Shown: piece after piece, positions 17,210 to 24,750 of the stretch
Numbering within the stretch: position 1 is the first letter of the stretch
How the letters are laid out: each line of letters opens with the position of its first letter
Source of the DNA: Tardiphaga sp.
GTDB lineage: Bacteria; Pseudomonadota; Alphaproteobacteria; Rhizobiales; Xanthobacteraceae
Assembly (NCBI GenBank): GCA_030147505.1
Contig: JASBVG010000126.1
Location: 1-40,486 of the forward strand
Reading direction: 5' to 3'
Length of the DNA stretch: 40,486 nucleotides
Program-made: the position numbers and the translations under genes
The notes under the pieces: model-generated
The model's database searches: none
Told to the model about the DNA's origin: nothing
Seen by the model: only the letters and a program-made list of their open reading frames with translations

Positions 17210-18015
17210 CGGACGATCACACCAAAACCATCGAGACGGCAGCGCCGAATTCCGACGATCACAGCCCGGTGCCCGAGGCGCCGAAGGAGACTGCGGCCCA
17301 GCGCAAGAAGCGCGCGCGCGCCGAGGCCAAGGCGGCGGCAGCCGAGATCGAAACGCGGATCGGCCATGCCTTCAAGGATGCGCAGCTTCTCGAGACGGCC
17401 TTTACGCATGTCTCGGCGCTGAAGTCGCAGCGCAGCCGCAGCGAGAGCTATCAACGCCTCGAATTTCTCGGCGATCACGTGCTCGGCCTCGTGATTTCCG
17501 ACATGCTGTATCGCGCCTTTCCGAATGGCGACGAAGGCGAGCTATCGAAGCGTCTTGCCGATCTCGTTCGCAAGGAAGCCTGCGCCGATGTCGCGCGTTC
17601 GCTCGGATTTCAGGACGGCATCAAGCTCGGCAGCGTCGGCGCTGGCGTGGGGCAGCGCCTGCGCAAGTCGGTGCTGGGTGACATCTGCGAAGCGGTGATC
17701 GGCGCGATCTTCCTCGACGGCGGATATCCCGCCGCCGAAGCCTTCGTGCAGCGCAACTGGACCGAGCGCATGCGCAGGCCGGTGCGCCCGTTGCGTGACC
17801 CGAAAACCGTCTTGCAGGAATGGGCGCAGGGCCGCGGCTTGCCAACGCCGATCTATCGCGAGGTCGGGCGTTCCGGTCCGCATCACGATCCGCATTTCAA
17901 AATCGCGGTGGATGTGAGCGGGCTTGCATCTGCTGAAGGTGAGGGCGGCAGCAAGCGTGCCGCCGAGAAGGCCGCCGCAACGGCCATGCTGGAGCGCGAA
18001 GGCGTGAAATCTTGA
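17206..18015 (+). CDS. rnc: ribonuclease III
   Basis: A double-strand-specific endoribonuclease that processes rRNA precursors and structured mRNAs. The protein has 269 residues: an alphaproteobacterial-type charged N-terminal extension of about 45 residues, then the RNase III domain with QRLEFLGDHVLGL (catalytic Glu/Asp), ADLVRKEACADVAR and GDICEAVIGAIFLDGG, then a C-terminal double-stranded-RNA-binding domain (DPKTVLQEWAQGRGLP ... SKRAAEKAAATAML). It is coupled to lepB by ATGA and reaches the era start. Confidence 0.97.
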   Translation: MTDDHTKTIETAAPNSDDHSPVPEAPKETAAQRKKRARAEAKAAAAEIETRIGHAFKDAQLLETAFTHVSALKSQRSRSESYQRLEFLGDHVLGLVISDMLYRAFPNGDEGELSKRLADLVRKEACADVARSLGFQDGIKLGSVGAGVGQRLRKSVLGDICEAVIGAIFLDGGYPAAEAFVQRNWTERMRRPVRPLRDPKTVLQEWAQGRGLPTPIYREVGRSGPHHDPHFKIAVDVSGLASAEGEGGSKRAAEKAAATAMLEREGVKS

Positions 18016-18962
18016 AGGATGATGACTTGAACGACAACGTTGCCCATGAATCCGAAGGCGCCCCGCAAGACACCCGTTGCGGCTTCGTTGCGCTGATCGG
18101 TGCGCCCAATGTCGGCAAGTCCACGCTCGTCAATGCGCTGGTCGGCTCCAAGGTCACCATCGTCTCGCGCAAGGTGCAGACCACGCGCGCGCTGATCCGC
18201 GGCATCGTGATCGAAGGGAATTCGCAGATCATCCTGGTCGATACGCCCGGCATCTTCCTGCCGAAGCGCCGGCTCGACCGCGCGATGGTCAAGACGGCCT
18301 GGAGCGGCGCCCATGACGCCGATCTCGTCTGCGTGCTGCTGGACGCCAAGGCCGGCATCAACGAGGAAGCCGAGGCGATCTTCAACCAGCTCGCCAACGT
18401 CAATCATCCGAAGATCCTGGTGATCAACAAGGTCGATATCGTCTCCAAGGAGCGGCTGCTCAAGCTGGCGCAGGACGCCAATGAGCGGCTGAAATTCGAG
18501 GACATCTTCATGATCTCGGCGATGACCGGCGACGGCGTCGACGACCTGCGCCGCCGGCTTGCGGCCGACGTGCCGGAAGGCCCGTATCACTATCCCGAGG
18601 ACCAGATGTCGGACGCGCCTTTGCGGCATCTCGCGGCCGAGATCACCCGCGAAAAGATCTTTCGCCAGCTGCATCAGGAGCTGCCGTATCAGTCAACGGT
18701 GGAGACCGACAGCTGGCAGGAGCGCAAGGACAATTCCGTGCGCATCGAGCAGACGATCTTCGTCGAGCGCGAGAGCCAGCGGAAGATCGTGCTCGGCAAG
18801 GGCGGCGCGACCATCAAGCAGATCGGCGCCGATGCGCGCCGCGAGCTCACCGAGATCGTCGGCTTTCCCGTGCATCTCTTTCTGTTCGTGAAGGTGCGCG
18901 AGAACTGGGGTGACGATCCCAGCCGTTACCGCGAAATGGGTCTCGAATTCCCGCAGGAATGA
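18012..18962 (+). CDS. era: GTPase Era
   Basis: A Ras-like GTPase that binds the 3' end of 16S rRNA and supports 30S maturation. G1 is GAPNVGKST, G3 DTPG, G4 NKVD and G5 SAM; the C-terminal KH RNA-binding domain has SQRKIVLGKGGATIKQIG. The start is unusual. A TTG overlaps the rnc stop (TTGA), but a second TTG five codons on (18027) has AAGGA seven bases before it and is the better-supported start. No ATG or GTG gives a sensible N-terminus, so era starts with TTG in either case, which should keep its translation low and tied to rnc. Confidence 0.96.
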   Translation: MKDDDLNDNVAHESEGAPQDTRCGFVALIGAPNVGKSTLVNALVGSKVTIVSRKVQTTRALIRGIVIEGNSQIILVDTPGIFLPKRRLDRAMVKTAWSGAHDADLVCVLLDAKAGINEEAEAIFNQLANVNHPKILVINKVDIVSKERLLKLAQDANERLKFEDIFMISAMTGDGVDDLRRRLAADVPEGPYHYPEDQMSDAPLRHLAAEITREKIFRQLHQELPYQSTVETDSWQERKDNSVRIEQTIFVERESQRKIVLGKGGATIKQIGADARRELTEIVGFPVHLFLFVKVRENWGDDPSRYREMGLEFPQE

Positions 18963-18978
18963 AGCTGGGACCGATCAA

Positions 18979-19383
18979 GTGAGTGCAGCCGTGACCGTTC
19001 CCGCCGACCTGCCTAAGAACGTTTTCTATTTCGAGGTGCTGCTTTACGTGTCGCTGATCCTCGACAGCATATCGATCGCGTTCCAGGACCGTACGGCCGA
19101 TGCCAATTTGTCCGACGGCACAATCGCGGTGGCGACTTTCGTCGCCGCCTGCATGCTGCTGTTTTTTGTCTATCTCGTCTGGCTGGCCGCCTATCGCCGC
19201 AAGAGCTGGCCGCGCTGGGTGCTGCTGGTGTCGCTGAGCTTCTCGGTGCTCTCGCTGCTCCAGGTGCTCGGCGTCTATGGCCTGCAGTTCGACAGCGCCA
19301 TCGAGATCGTGTCGTGCATCCTGACGGCGCTCGGGCTGTATTGCGCCTTCACCGGCGATGCGCGGGACTGGTTCAAAGGGTGA
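18979..19383 (+). CDS. small four-segment membrane protein, unknown
   Basis: Encodes about 134 residues with four likely membrane segments (residues ~14-35, ~48-68, ~78-98, ~105-122) and almost no soluble domain. No family was recognised. The start is a GTG 16 bp after the era stop, with a weak GGGA upstream, so the gene is probably cotranscribed with era. It ends three bases before the second folded palindrome, which may end the transcript. Confidence 0.65.
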   Translation: MSAAVTVPADLPKNVFYFEVLLYVSLILDSISIAFQDRTADANLSDGTIAVATFVAACMLLFFVYLVWLAAYRRKSWPRWVLLVSLSFSVLSLLQVLGVYGLQFDSAIEIVSCILTALGLYCAFTGDARDWFKG

Positions 19384-19386
19384 TCT

Positions 19387-19490
19387 GTAGGATGGGTAGA
19401 GCGCAGGCGCCCAGCGCCGGAGCGAAACCCATCGTGCGGTCGTTGCGGCAAGCCCTGCCGATGGGTTTCGCTTCGCTCTACCCATCCTAC
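19387..19490. repeat. folded palindromic intergenic element, copy 2
   Basis: A 104-bp element of the same family as 4507-4604. The outer 17-bp stem is identical (19387-19403 against 19474-19490) and the inner stem has 13 bp (AGCGAAACCCATC at 19421-19433 against 19460-19472). The side hairpin is GGCGC-CCA-GCGCC. The apical loop differs completely in sequence and length from copy 1 while the stems are kept. It lies between two same-strand genes and ends four bases before a TATAAT. Confidence 0.9.
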
Positions 19491-19494
19491 GAAC

Positions 19495-19500
19495 TATAAT
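19495..19500 (+). promoter_or_regulatory. perfect -10 hexamer at recO
   Basis: TATAAT stands alone in very GC-rich DNA, with its last base six nucleotides before the recO ATG. Transcription would start at or next to the A of the ATG, giving a leaderless mRNA; no Shine-Dalgarno sequence precedes recO. The matching -35 position falls inside the palindromic repeat (TTCGCT with a 17-bp spacer) and is a poor match, so the promoter may be weak or need an activator. Confidence 0.45.
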
Positions 19501-19506
19501 CTTCCC

Positions 19507-20253
19507 ATGGAATGGACCGACGAAGGCATCATCCTCGGTGTGCGACGGCATGGCGAATCCGGCGCCATCGTCGAACTGATGACGCGCAGCCATGGCCGCC
19601 ATCTCGGCCTCGTGCGCGGCGGCGCGGGCTCGCGGATGCGTCCGGTCCTGCAGCCCGGCAACAGCGTGCAGGCGATCTGGCGCGCAAGGCTCGACGAGCA
19701 GCTCGGCTACTACCTGATCGACGGCACAAAACTCCGCGCGGCGACATTACTCGGCGCGTCGCATGCTGCCTACGGCGTCACCCATCTGGCCTCGATCGCG
19801 CGGCTCTTGCCGGAGCGCGATCCGCATGACGACATCTTTGCCATGCTCGAAGCCATCCTCGATGATTTCGATCATCCTGCGGTTGCGGCGATCCATACCA
19901 TCCGTTTCGAACTCGCAATGCTCGCTGAACTCGGCGTCGGCCTCGATCTGGAGAACTGCGCCGCGACGGGCGTCACGACCGACCTGATCTATGTCTCGCC
20001 GAAATCCGGCAGCGCCGTCTCGCGCGCGGCCGGCGAGCCCTGGCGCGACAAGCTGATGCCGCTGCCGCCATTCATGCGTGCGAGTTACAATGCCGAACAC
20101 GGGCTGTCCGATCGCGACCTGCAGGACGGCTTCGACATCACCGGTCGTTTCCTGCTGCGCAATGTTCTGGAGCCGCGCGGGCAGGTGCATTCCGATGCGC
20201 GATCCGGCTTCATCAATGCGGTGATCCGACAGATGGTGCGCTTGGGCACCTAG
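19507..20253 (+). CDS. recO: DNA repair protein RecO
   Basis: RecO loads RecA onto SSB-coated single-stranded DNA with RecR in the RecFOR pathway. The protein has 248 residues, a normal length. It has an N-terminal OB fold (MEWTDEGIILGVRRHGESG, then EQLGYYLIDG) and a helical C-terminal domain with RFELAMLAELGVGLDLENCA and the usual ending SRDLQDGF-like segment and FINAVIRQMVRLG. Its place after era is conserved in rhizobial relatives. The 3' end shares four bases (CTAG) with the convergent small gene. Confidence 0.95.
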   Translation: MEWTDEGIILGVRRHGESGAIVELMTRSHGRHLGLVRGGAGSRMRPVLQPGNSVQAIWRARLDEQLGYYLIDGTKLRAATLLGASHAAYGVTHLASIARLLPERDPHDDIFAMLEAILDDFDHPAVAAIHTIRFELAMLAELGVGLDLENCAATGVTTDLIYVSPKSGSAVSRAAGEPWRDKLMPLPPFMRASYNAEHGLSDRDLQDGFDITGRFLLRNVLEPRGQVHSDARSGFINAVIRQMVRLGT

Positions 20254-20489
20254 CGGGTGGCCGCCTTCGGTTTGAACGTGGTCACTTTGTAGACATCGCC
20301 GTTCTTGTCATAAGTGGTCCATTCGCCCGTCTGCTCGCCACGGTCGAAATGACCTGAGCGCATCCGGACGCCGTCCTTGCGGAACCACTCCCAGTAACCT
20401 GTTGCCAGGCCGTCGAGATGCTGGCCGCGGGCCCAGATGCTGCCGTCGCGGTGAAACTGGGTATGAGACTCGGGCCTCGACTTCGCCAT
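20250..20489 (-). CDS. small MORN/YwqK-like protein
   Basis: Encodes about 79 residues with MORN-type repeats: FHRDGSIWARGQHLDGLATGY followed by WEWFRKDGVRMRSGHFDRGE and TGEWTTYDKNGDVYKVT. This pattern is annotated as YwqK family (toxin-antitoxin antitoxin) in other genomes, but here no toxin gene adjoins it, so that role is not supported. The ATG at MAKSRPE is chosen because GGGAGGGAAG immediately precedes it. It diverges from parC and is convergent with recO, sharing the stop-codon bases CTAG. Confidence 0.8.
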   Translation of the reverse strand: MAKSRPESHTQFHRDGSIWARGQHLDGLATGYWEWFRKDGVRMRSGHFDRGEQTGEWTTYDKNGDVYKVTTFKPKAATR

Positions 20490-20588
20490 CTTCCCTCCCG
20501 ACAACAAGGTTGGCGTGAGCTGGAATAGCTTACCGCGTATCCTGATTCATTTCTTGCCCGATTCGCCGTCCCGCGCTAATGCCCCGCC

Positions 20589-22847
20589 ATGGGAAAAAGA
20601 CTGATTCCGCCTGAGCCGTCCGAGCCTCAACTGGTGCAACTGCGCGATGCGCTCGAGGAGCGCTATCTCGCTTATGCGCTCTCCACCATCATGCATCGTG
20701 CGCTGCCCGATGCGCGGGACGGCCTGAAGCCGGTCCACCGCCGCATCCTCTATGGCATGCGCCTGCTCCGGCTCGATCCGGGCACGCCGTTCAAGAAATC
20801 CGCCAAGATCGTCGGCGACGTGATGGGCTCGTTCCATCCCCATGGCGACCAGGCGATCTACGACGCCATGGTCCGCCTCGCGCAGGACTTCTCCTCGCGC
20901 TATCCGCTGGTCGATGGCCAGGGCAACTTCGGCAATATCGACGGCGATAATCCCGCCGCCTATCGCTACACCGAAGCGCGCATGACCGATGTCGCGCGGC
21001 TGCTGCTCGAAGGCATCGACGAGGACGCGGTCGAGTTTCGTCCGAACTATGACGGCCAGTCGAAAGAGCCGTCGGTCATGCCGGGTGGCTTCCCGAACCT
21101 GCTCGCCAATGGCGCGCAGGGCATTGCCGTCGGCATGGCCACTGCGATCCCGCCGCACAATGCTGCCGAGCTTTGCGATGCTGCTCTGCATCTGATCGAG
21201 AAGCCGGATGCCAAGTCGAAGGCGCTGTTGCGCTTCGTCAAGGGACCGGACTTTCCCACCGGCGGCATCGTCATCGACAGCAAGGAAGCGATCGCCGAGG
21301 CCTATACGACCGGTCGTGGCTCGTTCCGCACCCGCGCCAAGTGGCATGTGGAAGAGGGCAATCGCGGCGCCTGGACCATCGTGGTCACGGAGATTCCGTG
21401 GTTGGTGCAGAAGTCGCGCCTGATCGAGAAGATCGCCGAGCTGCTCAACGACAAGAAGCTGCCGCTGGTCGGCGATATCAGAGACGAGTCCGCGGAAGAC
21501 ATCCGCGTCGTCATCGAGCCGAAGACGCGCAATGTCGATGCCGGCCTCGTCATGGAGTCGCTGTTCAAGCTCACCGAGCTGGAAAGCAAGATCCCGCTGA
21601 ACCTCAACGTGCTGGTCAAGGGCCGCATTCCGAAGGTGCTCGGCCTTGCCGAATGCCTGCGCGAATGGCTCGACCATCTGCGCGAAGTGCTTCTGCGCCG
21701 CTCGCAGCACCGCAAGGGCCAGATCGAGCATCGCCTGGAAGTGCTCGGCGGCTACCTGATCGCCTATCTCAACATCGACGAGGTCATCCGCATCATCCGC
21801 ACCGAGGATGAGCCGAAGCCCGTCTTGATGAAGACCTTCAGCCTGACCGAGCTGCAGGCGGAGTCGATCCTGAACATGCGCCTGCGCTCTCTGCGCAAGC
21901 TCGAAGAGTTCGAGATCAAGAAGGAAGACAAGGCGTTGCGCGCGGAGCTGAAGGGGATCAACGAGATCCTCGGTTCGGAAGCCGTGCAGTGGTCGAAGGT
22001 CGGCGAGCAGGTGCGCAAGGTGCGCGAGATGTTCGGCCCGAAGACGCCGCTCGGCAAGCGCCGTACGGTGTTCGCGGATGCGCCGGAGCACGATCTCGCT
22101 GCGCTCGAGGAGTCGCTGGTCGAGCGCGAGCCCGTCACCGTCGTGATCTCCGACAAGGGCTGGGTGCGCACGCTGAAGGGCCAGGTGGCGGATCTGTCGA
22201 ACCTGACCTTCAAGCAGGACGACAAGCTCGGCCAGTCCTTCTTCGCGGAGACGACGTCGAAGCTGATGCTGCTGGCTACCAATGGCCGCTTCTACACGCT
22301 CGATGTGGCGAAGCTGCCCGGTGGCCGCGGTCATGGCGAGCCGATCCGCCTGTTCATCGACATGGAAGGCGATGCAGCCATCGTCTCGGTGTTCGTGCAC
22401 AAGGGTGGCCGCAAGTTCCTGATCGCCAGCCATGACGGCCAGGGTTTTGTGGTGGGCGAGGACGATTGCGTCAGCGCGACCCGCAAGGGCAAGCAGATCA
22501 TCAATGTCGACATGCCCAACGAAGCGCGCGTCCTGACACTGGTGGAAGAGGGCGCCGATCAGGTCGCCGTCATCGGTACCAACCACAAGATGGTGATCTT
22601 CCCGCTCAGCGAAGTGCCGGAAATGTCGAAGGGCAAAGGCGTCCGGCTGCAGAAATACACAAGCGCTGCGCTGTCCGACGTCGCCGTGTTCAACGCCAAG
22701 GCAGGTCTGACCTGGCGCGACTCGTCGGGTCGCGAACGCTCGATGAGCTGGAAAGAGCTGTCGGATTGGCGCGGCACCCGCGCCGATGCCGGTCGTCAGG
22801 CAACGGGTCTGCCGAGTTCGAACAAGTTCAACAAGCCGATCGAGTAA
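20589..22847 (+). CDS. parC: DNA topoisomerase IV subunit A
   Basis: Forms the breaking and rejoining subunit of topoisomerase IV with ParE, decatenating daughter chromosomes. The 752-residue protein is too short for GyrA and has a short C-terminal domain, and it has ParC signatures: ALPDARDGLKPVHRRILYGM, the quinolone region FHPHGDQAIYDAMVRLAQDF, and the catalytic Tyr127 in YRYTEARMT. At the sites of the two main resistance residues it has Gln88 (Ser in E. coli) and Asp92 (Glu). The C-terminal part has beta-pinwheel blades (VVISDKGWVRTLKGQ, GHGEPIRLFID, VGEDDCVSATRKGKQIINVD). No parE lies in the window. The stop codon lies inside a strong hairpin. Confidence 0.97.
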   Translation: MGKRLIPPEPSEPQLVQLRDALEERYLAYALSTIMHRALPDARDGLKPVHRRILYGMRLLRLDPGTPFKKSAKIVGDVMGSFHPHGDQAIYDAMVRLAQDFSSRYPLVDGQGNFGNIDGDNPAAYRYTEARMTDVARLLLEGIDEDAVEFRPNYDGQSKEPSVMPGGFPNLLANGAQGIAVGMATAIPPHNAAELCDAALHLIEKPDAKSKALLRFVKGPDFPTGGIVIDSKEAIAEAYTTGRGSFRTRAKWHVEEGNRGAWTIVVTEIPWLVQKSRLIEKIAELLNDKKLPLVGDIRDESAEDIRVVIEPKTRNVDAGLVMESLFKLTELESKIPLNLNVLVKGRIPKVLGLAECLREWLDHLREVLLRRSQHRKGQIEHRLEVLGGYLIAYLNIDEVIRIIRTEDEPKPVLMKTFSLTELQAESILNMRLRSLRKLEEFEIKKEDKALRAELKGINEILGSEAVQWSKVGEQVRKVREMFGPKTPLGKRRTVFADAPEHDLAALEESLVEREPVTVVISDKGWVRTLKGQVADLSNLTFKQDDKLGQSFFAETTSKLMLLATNGRFYTLDVAKLPGGRGHGEPIRLFIDMEGDAAIVSVFVHKGGRKFLIASHDGQGFVVGEDDCVSATRKGKQIINVDMPNEARVLTLVEEGADQVAVIGTNHKMVIFPLSEVPEMSKGKGVRLQKYTSAALSDVAVFNAKAGLTWRDSSGRERSMSWKELSDWRGTRADAGRQATGLPSSNKFNKPIE

Positions 22848-22860
22848 CGATCGGCTTGTT
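22830..22860 (+). terminator. 13-bp hairpin spanning the parC stop codon
   Basis: AACAAGCCGATCG (22830-22842) and CGATCGGCTTGTT (22848-22860) are perfect inverted repeats of 13 bp around a 5-nt loop, AGTAA, that contains the TAA stop. There is no U-tract, but the arm itself ends in UUGUU. A second AACAAG (22821-22826) could pair with the same 3' arm. It may act as a terminator or mRNA stabiliser between parC and the next gene. Confidence 0.55.
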
Positions 22861-22874
22861 CGGATGCCGGTGAG

Positions 22875-23219
22875 ATGACTGTCACGATCTACCACAATCC
22901 GCGTTGCGGCACCTCGCGCACCACCCTCGCGCTACTTCAGGAGCGCGGTGTGGAGCCGGTGGTGATCGAGTATCTGAAGACGCCGCTGGACCGGAAACAG
23001 CTCAAGGCTTTGGTCAAGACCGTCGGCGGTGTTCGTGCGTTGCTCCGCGAGAAGGAGCCGGCTTATGTCGAGCTTAGGCTCGTCGATCCCTCGCTCAAGG
23101 ACGATGCGCTGATCGATGTCATCGTCGCGCATCCGATCCTGCTCAATCGGCCGATCGTGACCACGCTCAGGGGCGCGCGCGTGTGCCGGCCGGCTGAGAC
23201 TGTTCTCGAACTGCTCTAG
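22875..23219 (+). CDS. arsC: arsenate reductase (glutaredoxin type)
   Basis: Encodes 114 residues, the length of the R773-type ArsC family. The active-site motif HNPRCGTSR carries the catalytic Cys11, and ILLNRPIVTTLRGARVCRP carries the conserved arginine region near the C-terminus. The family reduces arsenate with glutathione and glutaredoxin. No arsR, arsB or acr3 gene is nearby, so a chromosomal house-keeping relative (YffB-like or isolated ArsC) is possible and arsenic resistance is not proven. It starts 27 bp after parC and shares four stop-codon bases with the convergent CNNM-type gene. Confidence 0.88.
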   Translation: MTVTIYHNPRCGTSRTTLALLQERGVEPVVIEYLKTPLDRKQLKALVKTVGGVRALLREKEPAYVELRLVDPSLKDDALIDVIVAHPILLNRPIVTTLRGARVCRPAETVLELL

Positions 23220-24517
23220 CCCGTCTCTTCCTCGACCATCCGTGTCGCCAGCACCTTGTCGATGCGGCGGCCGTCGAGGTCCATCACCTCGAATGTCCAG
23301 CCATGCGAGATGATGGTGTCGCCGACATCCGGAATGCGACCGAACTCATAGAGCAGGAAGCCGGCAAAGGTCTGATACGGGCGTGAGCCCGTCGGCGGTT
23401 CGATCGACAGCAGCGACATGAATTCCAGCGCCGGCATCCAGCCCGAGATGAGATAGGAGCCGTCCTCGCGCTTGTGGAAGGCGAGCTCGGCCGGCCCTTC
23501 CTCGGTATGGAATGCGCCGACGATGGCTTCGAGAATATCCGCCGACGTCACGACGCCCTGGAAAGTGCCGTATTCGTCATGGACGAGTCCCATATGCACC
23601 GCGGACTCGCGCAGGATCCGCACGACGTCGCGCGCATCCAGTGTGTCGGGGATCACAGGCGCCTCTCGCACCAGCGCGCGGATGTCCGGCGTGCCGCCGG
23701 CGAGGAAGGCGCCGAGCAGGTCCTTCGCCTGCACGATGCCGATGGCGGAATCCAGATTGCCGTCGAACACCGCAAAGCGTGAATGCGAACTGCCGGTGAT
23801 TTCGGCATGGATGGTCTCGATGGGATCGGTGAGATCGATCATCGCCACTTCATGGCGCGGCGTCATCACGGCGCCGACCGGCAGGTCGCCGAGCCGCATC
23901 ACGCCGGCGATCATTTCCTTCTCGCCGGGCTCGAGCACGCCCGCTGTCTCTGCTTCCGTCACCAGCGTGTGGATCTCGGCTTCGCTGACCTTGTCTTCCG
24001 AGGCGCCGCGCTGGCCGAGCATGAACAGGATCGCCTTGCCCGAGCGATCGAGCAGCCACACCAGCGGCAGCGAGATTTTCGCCAGCATCACCATCGCCGG
24101 CGCAACGCGCACGGCCACGGCTTCGGGATCGCGCAGGGCGATCTGCTTCGGCACGAGTTCGCCGATGATCAGCGAGGCATAGGTGATAGTGGTGACCACG
24201 AGGCCGACGCCGAGCGTATCGGCGAGGCCCTTGGAGACGCCGAGGTCGAGCAGCTCTGCCGAGAGGCGCTGGCCCAGCGTCGCGCCCGAAAAGGCGCCTG
24301 ACAGCACACCGATCAGCGTGATACCGATCTGCACAGTGGAGAGAAACTTGCCGGGATCGGAAGCCAGGGTGAGCGCGCGGCGCGCGCCGGTGACGCCTTT
24401 TTCGACAAGGCCGGCGAGACGGGCGGGTCGGGACGAGACGATCGCCAGCTCGGACATCGCGAGCAGGCCGTTGAGGACGATCAGGACCGCGACGATCCCG
24501 AGTTCGAGCGATAACAC
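23216..24517 (-). CDS. CNNM/CorC-type membrane protein (DUF21-CBS-CorC_HlyC)
   Basis: Encodes 433 residues with three parts in order: a DUF21 membrane domain (residues ~1-190, with LNGLLAMSELAIVSSRPARL and LIIGELVPKQIALRDPE), a CBS pair (~205-335, with VMTPRHEVAMIDL and MGLVHDEYGTFQGVVTSADI) and a C-terminal CorC_HlyC domain (DGSYLISGWMPALEF to the end). Often annotated as hemolysin, this family is better linked to Mg2+ or Co2+ efflux and ion homeostasis. The start is GTG with AGAAGGA upstream. It is divergent from the RND efflux operon. Confidence 0.92.
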   Translation of the reverse strand: MLSLELGIVAVLIVLNGLLAMSELAIVSSRPARLAGLVEKGVTGARRALTLASDPGKFLSTVQIGITLIGVLSGAFSGATLGQRLSAELLDLGVSKGLADTLGVGLVVTTITYASLIIGELVPKQIALRDPEAVAVRVAPAMVMLAKISLPLVWLLDRSGKAILFMLGQRGASEDKVSEAEIHTLVTEAETAGVLEPGEKEMIAGVMRLGDLPVGAVMTPRHEVAMIDLTDPIETIHAEITGSSHSRFAVFDGNLDSAIGIVQAKDLLGAFLAGGTPDIRALVREAPVIPDTLDARDVVRILRESAVHMGLVHDEYGTFQGVVTSADILEAIVGAFHTEEGPAELAFHKREDGSYLISGWMPALEFMSLLSIEPPTGSRPYQTFAGFLLYEFGRIPDVGDTIISHGWTFEVMDLDGRRIDKVLATRMVEEETG

Positions 24518-24750
24518 AGTGGTTCCTTCTGATGATGGAGCCAGAAATATAGGCGATCACCCGCCGTCTCGCCATGGCCGGCCCGGTACCGTGCGCTCAC
24601 GACGCAAGCCGGGAGGTTATAGACAGGATTTATCTCTCAAACTTTCGTGCTTTGACCGCATGTTGCGCGCGGCCACGTCAGCGCCCATCTGCTGCCTTCC
24701 GGACCAGGTGCGTCAGTCCGTCGCAAAAAAATCGACGTGTCGCAATTTTC
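24518..24750. promoter_or_regulatory. divergent promoter region before RND operon
   Basis: A 233-bp gap between the CNNM-type gene (minus) and the efflux adaptor gene (plus). No gene was seen. The stretch near 24610-24660 is relatively AT-rich and could hold the efflux promoter. A small symmetrical CGAC-GT-GTCG lies at about 24733-24742. No regulator gene adjoins. Confidence 0.35.

Noticed and set aside
20250..20489. Toxin-antitoxin locus suggested by the YwqK name
   Set aside because: Only a small MORN-like protein is present; no toxin gene adjoins.
20547..22895. A 782-codon open frame antisense to parC
   Set aside because: It is the complement of a clear topoisomerase gene in GC-rich DNA, where such shadow frames are common. 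The translation is low-complexity Arg/His/Asp-rich and matches nothing.
22875..23219. Arsenic resistance operon
   Set aside because: No arsR, arsB/acr3 or arsH nearby; it is a single ArsC-family gene next to parC.
23216..24517. Hemolysin
   Set aside because: The DUF21-CBS-CorC_HlyC layout is an ion-transport type; the hemolysin name is historical.
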